A DNA stretch of 5,083 nucleotides from Aestuariivirga sp. GTDB taxonomy: Bacteria > Pseudomonadota > Alphaproteobacteria > Rhizobiales > Aestuariivirgaceae. The stretch lies in NCBI GenBank assembly GCA_020252385.1, contig JADCDC010000399.1, positions 1 through 5,083 of the forward strand, written 5' to 3'. Numbering within the stretch: position 1 is the first letter of the stretch; every line of letters starts with the position of its first letter. The translations under genes were made by a program, and so were the position numbers. Positions 1 to 4,932 of the stretch are shown here, piece by piece. Under the pieces are notes generated by a model, which ran no database searches, was not told the origin of the DNA, and saw nothing but the letters and a program-made list of their open reading frames with translations.

Positions 1-917
1 ATCTCCTTCTTGTCGCCGATCGGCGTCGAGGTGGCATGGGGATTGATGTAGTCGATCGCACCGACCGCGGCCATCGCCTGCTTCATGCAGCGGATGGCGC
101 CTTCGCCCGAGGGCTGCACCATGTCGTAGCCGTCGGAGGTCGCGCCATAGCCCACGAGTTCGGCGTAGATCCGCGCGCCCCTGGCCTTGGCGTGCTCGAG
201 CTCCTCAAGCACCACCGTGCCCGCACCGCCGGCGATGACGAAGCCGTCGCGGTTCTTGTCATAGGCGCGGGAGGCTTTGTGCGGCGTGTCGTTGTACTTG
301 CTGGACATGGCGCCCATGGCGTCGAACAGCACGGAGAGCGTCCAGTCGAGTTCCTCGCCGCCCCCTGCGAACATCACGTCCTGCTTGCCCCACTGGATGA
401 GCTCGGCGGCGTTGCCGATGCAGTGCGCCGAGGTGGCGCAGGCGGAGGAGATCGAATAGTTGACGCCGCGAATGCCGAAGGGTGTCGCCAGCGTGGCTGA
501 ATTGGTGCTGGACATGGCGGCGGGAACCGCGAAGGGACCGACCCGCTTCGGGCCCTTCTCGCGCGTCACGTCGGCGGCCTGCACGATGGTCCGGGTTGAG
601 GGTCCGCCGGACCCCATGATGATCCCGGTGCGGTCGTTCTTGACGTCGCTCTCCTCGAGGCCCGAATCGACGATCGCCTGCTGCATGGCGGCATAGTTCC
701 AGGCGGCGCCATCGCCCATGAAGCGGCGCACCCGGCGGTCCACGCTGTCAAGGTCGAAACGCGGCGCGCCATGCACCTGGCAGCGGAAGCCGAGCTTCTC
801 GTAGTCCTCCGCCTTCACGACGCCTGACTTGGCCTCGTAGAGCGAGTTCAGGACCTCCTGCACATTGTTGCCGATGCTCGACACGATGCCGAGACCGGTG
901 ACCACAACACGCCGCAT
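1..917 (-). CDS. fabB: 3-oxoacyl-ACP synthase I (beta-ketoacyl-ACP synthase), 3' end cut by window edge
   Basis: FabB condenses malonyl-ACP with acyl-ACP and elongates the cis-unsaturated intermediates made by FabA, in cytosolic type II fatty acid synthesis. The reverse-strand frame starts at ATG 915-917 and runs open to the left edge, giving 305 complete residues of a family about 405 long. The N-terminus MRRVVVTGLGIVSSIGNN is very close to E. coli FabB. The nucleophile motif SSACATS places the catalytic Cys at residue 160 (codon 438-440), and NPHATSTP gives the first active-site His at residue 294 (codon 36-38). The second His and the catalytic Lys would lie beyond the edge. AGGAAG (922-927) sits 4 nt before the ATG, inside the 13-nt gap after fabA, so the two are probably co-transcribed and perhaps translationally coupled. 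Identity as FabB rather than FabF is supported by the start sequence and by pairing with fabA. Confidence 0.97.
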   Translation of the reverse strand, partial: MRRVVVTGLGIVSSIGNNVQEVLNSLYEAKSGVVKAEDYEKLGFRCQVHGAPRFDLDSVDRRVRRFMGDGAAWNYAAMQQAIVDSGLEESDVKNDRTGIIMGSGGPSTRTIVQAADVTREKGPKRVGPFAVPAAMSSTNSATLATPFGIRGVNYSISSACATSAHCIGNAAELIQWGKQDVMFAGGGEELDWTLSVLFDAMGAMSSKYNDTPHKASRAYDKNRDGFVIAGGAGTVVLEELEHAKARGARIYAELVGYGATSDGYDMVQPSGEGAIRCMKQAMAAVGAIDYINPHATSTPIGDKKE

Positions 918-930
918 CTTGCTTCCTTTC

Positions 931-1443
931 TCAAGCCGTGGGCTGGAACAGGCCCACCTTCATGTCGGTAACCTGATAGACCGTCTGGCCATCGGCCTTC
1001 ATGATCCCGTTCGAGACGGCCATCTTGAGCTTGCGCAGGATCAGCCTCGTGATCTCGACCTCGTAGGTCACCTTCTTCACCTGCGGTGTGACCATCCCGG
1101 AGAGCTTCACCTCGACGACACCGAGCGCCCGGCCCCGGCCGGGCTCACCCAGCCAGCCGAGGAAGAACCCCGTCATCTGCCACAGCGCATCCAGCCCCAG
1201 GCACCCCGGCATGACCGGATCACCCTTGAAATGACAGGGAAAAAACCAGAGATCGGGACGGATGTCGAATTCCGCCACGACCTTTCCCAGGCCCGCCGCG
1301 CCGCCATCCTTCGATATCTCCGTGATCCGGTCGAACATCAGCATGGGGGGAAGCGGCAATTGGGCGTTTCCGGGCCCGAACAGTTCACCGCGGCCACAAG
1401 CCAGAAGGTCGTCGTAGTCGAAACTCGCTTTTGGCTGGTCCAT
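931..1443 (-). CDS. fabA: 3-hydroxydecanoyl-ACP dehydratase / trans-2-decenoyl-ACP isomerase
   Basis: FabA dehydrates 3-hydroxydecanoyl-ACP and isomerises the trans-2 product to cis-3-decenoyl-ACP, the entry to unsaturated fatty acid synthesis. The protein is 170 aa, against about 171 in E. coli, and is a single hot-dog domain. The active-site stretch FFPCHFKGDPVMPGCLGLDA carries catalytic His71 and Asp85, matching His70 and Asp84 of E. coli with the same spacing. I chose ATG 1441-1443 (MDQPKASFDYDD) because an upstream in-frame extension to 1500 would add 19 non-family residues; a short purine-rich AGAGG lies just before the chosen start. It is the first gene of a fabA-fabB operon, with irr divergent upstream. 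In related genomes fabI often follows fabB, but that lies outside this window. Confidence 0.97.
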   Translation of the reverse strand: MDQPKASFDYDDLLACGRGELFGPGNAQLPLPPMLMFDRITEISKDGGAAGLGKVVAEFDIRPDLWFFPCHFKGDPVMPGCLGLDALWQMTGFFLGWLGEPGRGRALGVVEVKLSGMVTPQVKKVTYEVEITRLILRKLKMAVSNGIMKADGQTVYQVTDMKVGLFQPTA

Positions 1444-1471
1444 TCTGCCTCTAAGATGCAATCCCGACCCG

Positions 1472-1500
1472 TTCCTATCACAGGGAAAATTCCGGTCCAA
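1472..1500 (-). promoter_or_regulatory. candidate sigma-70-type promoter of fabA-fabB
   Basis: Read on the minus strand there is TTGGAC (complement of 1495-1500), a 17-bp spacer, then TAGGAA (complement of 1472-1477) preceded by TGA, which fits an extended -10 (TG-N). Transcription would begin near 1465, leaving a leader of about 22 nt before the fabA ATG at 1443. The -10 is a weak match because its last base is A rather than T. Position and spacing are the main support. Confidence 0.35.
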
Positions 1501-1542
1501 GTCCGGTCTGGAGCGGGTCCTTCCGTCGCAGGGACGTCAAGA

Positions 1543-1572
1543 TTGCCTTACCAAGGGGGTTTCGCCTATATT
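1543..1572 (+). promoter_or_regulatory. candidate irr promoter, possibly giving a leaderless transcript
   Basis: TTGCCT (1543-1548), an 18-bp spacer and TATATT (1567-1572) form the best promoter-like pair before irr. The -10 ends only 10 nt before ATG 1583, so the transcript would begin about at the start codon. If so, irr has no conventional leader, and the upstream TTG 1571 and GTG 1574 could not be starts. The region has no recognisable Irr or ICE-type palindrome. Confidence 0.3.
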
Positions 1573-1582
1573 GGTGAGCGAG

Positions 1583-1999
1583 ATGGAATTGCAAGAGACT
1601 GAACTGGCTGAGCGCTTGCGCGTCGCCGGGCTTCGCCCGACGCGGCAACGTTTGTCATTGGCGGCGATCCTGTTTGGCGCAGGCGACCGGCATGTGAGTG
1701 CGGAATCGCTGCACCAGGAGGCGCTGGCGGCGCGGATCCACGTGTCACTCGCCACCGTCTACAACACACTGAACCAGTTCAAGGCCGCTGGCCTCCTGCG
1801 CGAGGTCGCCTTCGAGGGCGACAGGACCTTCTTCGACACCAACACCTCGAACCACTTCCACTACTACCTCGAAGACAGCGGACAGCTGGTGGACATCGGC
1901 TCCGAGGATCTCGAGGTGAAGGGCCTGCCGGAACTGCCGGCCGGCACCGAGATCGACCGGATCGACATCATCGTCCGGCTGCGCAAGTCCCGTAGCTGA
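1583..1999 (+). CDS. irr: Fur-family iron response regulator Irr
   Basis: Irr is the heme-responsive transcription regulator that controls iron and heme genes in Rhizobiales and relatives. The 138-aa protein has a winged-helix domain with the family signature GLRPTRQR (residues 16-23) and recognition-helix region VSLATVYNTLNQF (54-66), then a dimerisation domain with FFDTNTSNHFHYYLEDSG (83-100) and the C-terminal RIDIIVRLRK. The CxxC zinc motifs of true Fur are absent, as in Irr. The segment aligns from memory with Bradyrhizobium Irr TTHHHYYLENSHELVDI, but here the triple His is His91-Phe92-His93. The N-terminal heme regulatory motif (GCPWHD) is also missing. I start at ATG 1583; GTG 1574 and TTG 1571 are in frame but lie in or next to a likely -10 box. 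It is divergent from fabA and ends 2 nt from the next, convergent gene. Confidence 0.9.
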   Translation: MELQETELAERLRVAGLRPTRQRLSLAAILFGAGDRHVSAESLHQEALAARIHVSLATVYNTLNQFKAAGLLREVAFEGDRTFFDTNTSNHFHYYLEDSGQLVDIGSEDLEVKGLPELPAGTEIDRIDIIVRLRKSRS

Positions 2000-2001
2000 G
2001 G

Positions 2002-2880
2002 TCAGGCCGCCGCCGCGCCGCCTGTCAGCAACCCGGCTTCCCAACCCAGGATCGCCTGCTTGCGGGTCAGCCCCCAGTGGTAGCCGCAGAGCCCGCCGGA
2101 CTTGCCCAGCACCCGGTGGCAGGGCACCACGAAGGATATGGGGTTCCGGCCCACGGCCGCACCCACCGCCCGGGAGGCCCTGGCATTTCCGATGTGGCCC
2201 GCAATGTCGGAATAGGTGGTCGCCCTCCCCAGCGGCACCTTGAGAAGCGTCTGCCAGACCCGGGTTTCGAACTCCGTGCCGATGAAGACGATCCGCAGGG
2301 GTTGCTCCGCCTTCCACGCGGCGGGCGTGAAGATCCGCGCCACCAGCGGACCCGTGATCGCCGGCCGTTCGACATAGGTCGCCTCAGGCCACCGGCCCTT
2401 CATGTCGAGCAGTGCCGATTGTTCCTGACCGGGATCGGCGAAGGCAAGGCCGCAGATGCCCTGCTCCGTCGTCATCAACAGCACACGGCCGAAGGGGCAG
2501 TCGTGAAATCCGTAAGCGATCGTCAGGCCCTTGCCCTTGGCCTTGTAGCTTCCGGGCGTCATCCCCTCATGGGTGACGAACAGGTCGTGCAGCCGGCCGG
2601 GGCCGGAAAGCCCCACCTCATAGGAGGTTTCGAGAACGCTTGCGGACTCCCGCAGGAGCTTGCGGGCATGGTCGATGGTGAGGGCCTGCACGAAGGCCTT
2701 GGGGCTGAGCCCCGCCCAGCGGACGAAGAGGCGCTGCAGATGGGCGGGACTGAGCCCGTTGCGCTCGGCCAGGGCCTCAAGGGAGGGCTGCTCGCGCCAG
2801 TGTTCGCGCAGATAGTCGAGGTTCTGGCGGACGACTTCGTAGTCCCGGGCAGCCTCTTTCATGGTCTGAAGATCTGTCAT
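2002..2880 (-). CDS. Ada-like fusion: AraC-type HTH plus O6-methylguanine-DNA methyltransferase
   Basis: This 292-aa protein is a suicide DNA-repair methyltransferase fused to a DNA-binding domain. Residues about 15-115 form an AraC-type double HTH (first helix pair near 33-52, second near 81-105, with GMTPGSYK at 106-113). Residues about 120-200 resemble the ribonuclease-like N-domain of alkyltransferases. Residues 205-285 hold the catalytic domain: FETRVWQTLLKVPLGRATTY, arginine-finger region RAVG (237-240), acceptor-cysteine motif PCHRV with Cys254-His255, and Glu281, the 27-residue Cys-Glu spacing of human MGMT (145/172). The N-terminal zinc/phosphotriester domain of E. coli Ada is absent, so I do not use the symbol ada. 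The start ATG 2878-2880 has only a weak ribosome site; Met7 is an alternative. It lies 48 bp downstream of the DUF2244 gene on the same strand and converges on irr. Whether it still regulates transcription is unknown. Confidence 0.92.
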   Translation of the reverse strand: MTDLQTMKEAARDYEVVRQNLDYLREHWREQPSLEALAERNGLSPAHLQRLFVRWAGLSPKAFVQALTIDHARKLLRESASVLETSYEVGLSGPGRLHDLFVTHEGMTPGSYKAKGKGLTIAYGFHDCPFGRVLLMTTEQGICGLAFADPGQEQSALLDMKGRWPEATYVERPAITGPLVARIFTPAAWKAEQPLRIVFIGTEFETRVWQTLLKVPLGRATTYSDIAGHIGNARASRAVGAAVGRNPISFVVPCHRVLGKSGGLCGYHWGLTRKQAILGWEAGLLTGGAAAA

Positions 2881-2928
2881 GTTGTGGAGCCTAGCCCGGT
2901 CCGGGGCAGCCGCCCACCCGAAAGCTGA

Positions 2929-3405
2929 TCAGATGCGGGGAATGGCCAGCGCCGATTTCAGCGCCGTGGCCAGCGTCTTCCGCTCGGCCGGCGCCAGGAA
3001 TTCTCCGATCGCCACCCGCGTCGGGCCGGAGATCAGCAGCAGCCGGCCGATCAGCTCGCGCTCCCGGTCCTCCTCCAGTTCCACCCGCACCCAGCGGCGC
3101 ACAAAGCGCTGTTGCTCGCGTGGCCTGTCCTTCACCTGTCTTTCGAGGACCAGCTCATGCTCGGTGATGCTGATGCGCTCCATCTGCCGGGCGTCAGCGA
3201 AATTGGCCTTGAAGGCCCACCAGATGATGAGCACGTCGAGCCCGGCGAACCCCGCCACCGGCCATGCGCCCACCGCCATGAACAGGATGCCGACCACGAG
3301 GTTGACCGCCACCACAAGCACCATGACAACGATGAAGCCCTGCCGGCTGAGGCTGCGGTGCGGCGTCAGCGTTGCCTGCCAGGCTTTGCTGTTGCTTGCA
3401 TCCAC
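2929..3405 (-). CDS. DUF2244 family two-TM membrane protein
   Basis: A 158-aa protein of unknown function in the DUF2244 family, recognised by AWQATLTPHRSLSRQGF near the N-terminus (residues 8-24), two hydrophobic helices (about 24-46 and 49-67) and a charged, soluble C-terminal half of about 90 residues. The C-terminal half includes the arginine-rich segment QRFVRRWVRVEL. The arrangement suggests an inner-membrane hairpin with a cytoplasmic tail. The start is GTG 3403-3405, with AAGGGG (complement of 3417-3422) 11 nt upstream; the ATG two bases inside is out of frame. The gene is divergent from nth, with only 41 bp between the start codons, and it precedes the methyltransferase gene on the same strand. 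No function can be inferred beyond membrane location; the DNA-repair neighbours are suggestive only. Confidence 0.85.
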   Translation of the reverse strand: MDASNSKAWQATLTPHRSLSRQGFIVVMVLVVAVNLVVGILFMAVGAWPVAGFAGLDVLIIWWAFKANFADARQMERISITEHELVLERQVKDRPREQQRFVRRWVRVELEEDRERELIGRLLLISGPTRVAIGEFLAPAERKTLATALKSALAIPRI

Positions 3406-3446
3406 GACGCGGTCTACCCCTTCAAGCTCAAGGAAACACTGATCTC

Positions 3447-4106
3447 ATGGCCAGAACGACCCGTCTCAAGCCGGCTGAAGTCGAGGACATCTTCCAGCGC
3501 TTCCAGGTTGCCAATCCTGATCCCCAGGGCGAACTCCATTATGTGAACCCCTATACGCTGCTGGTTGCCGTCGTGTTGTCGGCCCAGGCAACGGATGAAG
3601 GCGTGAACCGGGCCACGAAGCCGCTCTTCGCCATTGCCGACACACCGGAAAAGATGGTGAAGCTGGGCGAGGATACGGTCCGTGACATGATCAAGACCAT
3701 CGGCCTGTTCCGTGGCAAGGCAAAGAACGTGGTCGCATTGTCGCAGCAGCTGATCGACCGGCACGGCGGCCAGGTTCCGGATGACCGGGAGGCGCTGGAA
3801 GCACTGCCGGGTGTTGGCCGGAAGACCGCGAATGTGGTGCTCAACATCGCCTTTGGTCATCCGACGATCGCGGTCGACACGCATTTGTTCCGGCTGGGAA
3901 ACCGCACCGGGCTCGCTCCCGGCAAGACCCCCTTCGAGGTCGAGGAGAAGCTGCTGAAGGCGGTGCCCAGGGCCTATGGCCGCCACGCGCACCACTGGCT
4001 GATCCTGCACGGCCGCTATGTGTGCAAGGCGCGCAAGCCCGAGTGCTGGCGCTGCCTCATCTCCGACATCTGCCGCTTCAGGCCGAAGACGCCCGCACCG
4101 ACTTGA
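3447..4106 (+). CDS. nth: endonuclease III (DNA glycosylase / AP lyase)
   Basis: Nth removes oxidised pyrimidines from DNA and cleaves abasic sites in base excision repair. The protein is 219 aa, close to the 211 of E. coli. Residues 39-50 read LVAVVLSAQATD, the substrate-pocket helix. The helix-hairpin-helix LPGVGRKTA (120-128) contains catalytic Lys126, and VDTHLFRL supplies Asp144; these match Lys120 and Asp138 of E. coli. The C-terminal [4Fe-4S] cluster motif is complete: Cys193, Cys200, Cys203 and Cys209 in the pattern C-x6-C-x2-C-x5-C. ATG 3447 is chosen because the family N-terminus begins there and AAGGAA (3430-3435) lies 11 nt upstream; an open frame continues further upstream but overlaps the divergent DUF2244 gene. 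The last 29 bases overlap the convergent membrane-protein gene. Confidence 0.97.
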   Translation: MARTTRLKPAEVEDIFQRFQVANPDPQGELHYVNPYTLLVAVVLSAQATDEGVNRATKPLFAIADTPEKMVKLGEDTVRDMIKTIGLFRGKAKNVVALSQQLIDRHGGQVPDDREALEALPGVGRKTANVVLNIAFGHPTIAVDTHLFRLGNRTGLAPGKTPFEVEEKLLKAVPRAYGRHAHHWLILHGRYVCKARKPECWRCLISDICRFRPKTPAPT

Positions 4107-4740
4107 AGAGATGGGTGAAATAGGAGGTGGCGAAGAGCGGCACCGCCAGGTTCACGATGGGCACGAGAGAGAGTGCCGCGGGCAGGAGGCCGGCCACGAA
4201 CACCGAGGGCCCGTTCTCGCGCCGCAGGATCTTCGCCTCCTCGGACGGCATGTGCCGCATCGCCACCATCTCGAAATACTCGCGGCTCAGGAGATAGGCA
4301 TTGGCGGCCACCAGCGCGATGGCGCCGACGCCGAACAGTACGACCGGCAGGACCGCGAGGTTGACGACCAGGACCACGATGAAGAACTGCAGCGCAGTCA
4401 TGATGGCGCGCGAGGTGGGGAGCGGCGTTCCACGCCGGTCCTGAGGATAGTGGCGCGCTTCCACCTTTTCGGCGATCTGGTCGAGGAACAGTCCCGCGAA
4501 GGCCGCCGTGACGGGCGACATGAGGAAGAAGAACGCCACCAGCAGAGCAAGGCCGGTGCCCACGCCCAGCACCCAGTCGGCCCAGGGCCAGGAGAACTGG
4601 GTGAGGCTCACCAGCAGGACCTCGACGGCGATGAGCACCGCGATGAACAGCGCAAGCGTCAGCCCCAGCGCCTTGAACAGCACCGAGCGGAAATCGGGCG
4701 AGAACAGGTCGCCCAGGGCCTTGAAGGCAGCCGTCAGCAT
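4078..4740 (-). CDS. EI24 / CysZ-like integral membrane protein
   Basis: A 220-aa, strongly hydrophobic protein of the EI24 domain family, often labelled sulfate transporter CysZ-like in alphaproteobacteria. Membrane segments are visible at about 21-47, 57-85, 115-150 (long, possibly two) and 178-205. The family-typical loop DQIAEKVEARHYP (87-99) and the conserved NAYLLSREYFEMVAMRH (147-163) support the assignment. E. coli CysZ is a sulfate-uptake protein, but no sulfur genes are nearby, so the substrate is undetermined here. ATG 4738-4740 is preferred over GTG 4747-4749 because AGGTGAGG (complement of 4744-4751) is correctly spaced for the ATG and would overlap the GTG. The 3' end overlaps nth by 29 bp tail-to-tail. 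The gene is divergent from the kinase gene across a hairpin-rich spacer. Confidence 0.85.
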   Translation of the reverse strand: MLTAAFKALGDLFSPDFRSVLFKALGLTLALFIAVLIAVEVLLVSLTQFSWPWADWVLGVGTGLALLVAFFFLMSPVTAAFAGLFLDQIAEKVEARHYPQDRRGTPLPTSRAIMTALQFFIVVLVVNLAVLPVVLFGVGAIALVAANAYLLSREYFEMVAMRHMPSEEAKILRRENGPSVFVAGLLPAALSLVPIVNLAVPLFATSYFTHLFKSVRASSA

Positions 4741-4743
4741 GGC

Positions 4744-4751
4744 CCTCACCT
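4744..4751 (-). promoter_or_regulatory. ribosome binding site deciding the EI24-gene start
   Basis: On the minus strand this reads AGGTGAGG, ending 3 nt before ATG 4740 (AGGTGA ends 5 nt before it). It overlaps the competing GTG 4749, which makes the ATG the better start. The outer arm of the first large hairpin begins 2 nt upstream. Confidence 0.6.
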
Positions 4752-4752
4752 A

Positions 4753-4800
4753 GAGCATGATCCGCAAAAGTGAAACCACTTTTGCGACAAGATCATGCTC
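4753..4800. repeat. large palindromic hairpin 1 (20-bp stem, 4-nt loop, 4-nt bulge)
   Basis: The outer arms GAGCATGATC (4753-4762) and GATCATGCTC (4791-4800) are perfect reverse complements. The inner arms CGCAAAAGTG (4763-4772) and CACTTTTGCG (4777-4786) are also perfect. The loop is AAAC (4773-4776), and an unpaired ACAA (4787-4790) bulges on the right arm. It resembles, from memory, dispersed palindromic intergenic units of Hyphomicrobiales such as RIME-type elements; I have not verified membership of a named family. It sits between two divergent gene starts, so it is not a normal terminator. Confidence 0.85.
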
Positions 4801-4814
4801 AAGCACTTGTTCTG

Positions 4815-4862
4815 GAGCGAGTTCCTTTCGGCCAGGTGAGTCCACCTGGCCGGAACGCGCTC
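4815..4862. repeat. large palindromic hairpin 2 (20-bp imperfect stem)
   Basis: The inner arms CGGCCAGGTG (4829-4838) and CACCTGGCCG (4843-4852) are perfect, with loop AGTC (4839-4842). The outer arms GAGCGAGTTC (4815-4824) and GAACGCGCTC (4853-4862) pair with one mismatch (A4820 opposite G4857). An unpaired CTTT (4825-4828) bulges on the left arm. Length, loop and bulge size match hairpin 1, but the bulge is on the opposite side, as if the two are halves of one composite element separated by 14 nt (4801-4814). The apex contains GAGTC, a GANTC site. Confidence 0.8.
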
Positions 4863-4873
4863 TGATGCTCCCC

Positions 4874-4889
4874 GCTTGCCATCGCAAGC
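4874..4889. repeat. small hairpin GCTTGC-CATC-GCAAGC
   Basis: A perfect 6-bp stem with a 4-nt loop lies between hairpin 2 and the kinase gene, about 43 nt before its ATG. It has no T-tract after it and is therefore not a terminator. It could be the end of the repeat element or part of the kinase leader. Confidence 0.5.
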
Positions 4890-4909
4890 AGGCTTCGCTA
4901 GGCGGTTGT

Positions 4910-4922
4910 CCTTGGTTCAAGG
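4910..4922 (+). repeat. short inverted repeat overlapping the kinase ribosome binding site
   Basis: CCTTG (4910-4914), GTT, CAAGG (4918-4922) can form a 5-bp stem that includes part of the Shine-Dalgarno AAGGGGA (4919-4925). The three-base loop makes it a weak structure. The ribosome site itself lies 7 nt before ATG 4933 and supports that start. Confidence 0.35.
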
Positions 4923-4932
4923 GGACGGCTTC

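Larger units (their letters stand above)
4741..4932. other. 192-bp divergent intergenic region built mostly of inverted repeats
   Basis: It contains two 48-nt hairpins, a 6-bp hairpin and a 5-bp inverted repeat, which together account for about two thirds of its length. I find no good -35/-10 pair on either strand outside the palindromes and no sign of a small protein gene. Promoters for both flanking genes should lie in this stretch, so they may coincide with or be interrupted by the repeats. Confidence 0.6.

Noticed and set aside
36..500. Plus-strand open frame opposite fabB
   Set aside because: FabB is unambiguous on the minus strand through its whole length, including the Cys and His active-site motifs.
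1512..1540. TTGACG on the minus strand (complement of 1535-1540) as the fabA -35
   Set aside because: The matching -10 position (about 1512-1517) is GC-rich, and the leader would be longer than for the TTGGAC/TAGGAA pair.
1444..1582. Irr-box / ICE palindrome (TTTAGAA-type) in the irr-fabA spacer
   Set aside because: I searched by eye on both strands and found no such inverted repeat; GGAAAATTCC is the nearest and does not match.
865..1602. Long plus-strand open frame antisense to fabA
   Set aside because: It is a GC-rich shadow of fabA and the intergenic region, rich in His, Arg and Pro, with no recognisable domain, and it runs into the irr start.
2077..2928. 283-codon plus-strand open frame opposite the methyltransferase gene
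   Set aside because: The opposite strand encodes a complete protein with intact catalytic motifs; the antisense translation is low-complexity and Gly/Pro/Arg/His-rich.
2881..2928. Terminator or promoter between the DUF2244 and methyltransferase genes
   Set aside because: CCCGG-T-CCGGG (2895-2905) has a one-base loop and no T-tract, and no promoter pair is evident in the 48 bp; read-through is more likely.
4018..4773. 251-codon plus-strand open frame opposite the EI24 gene
   Set aside because: The translation is an extreme Glu/His/Gln/Arg mix, as expected from reverse reading of hydrophobic codons; it has no domain and would overlap nth.
4753..4862. The paired hairpins as Rho-independent terminators
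   Set aside because: They lie between two divergent gene starts, with no gene ending nearby and no T-tract after either stem.
4876..4904. TTGCCA-17-TAGGCG as the kinase promoter
   Set aside because: TAGGCG lacks the final T and is too GC-rich for a -10, and the -35 falls inside a hairpin arm; too weak to call.
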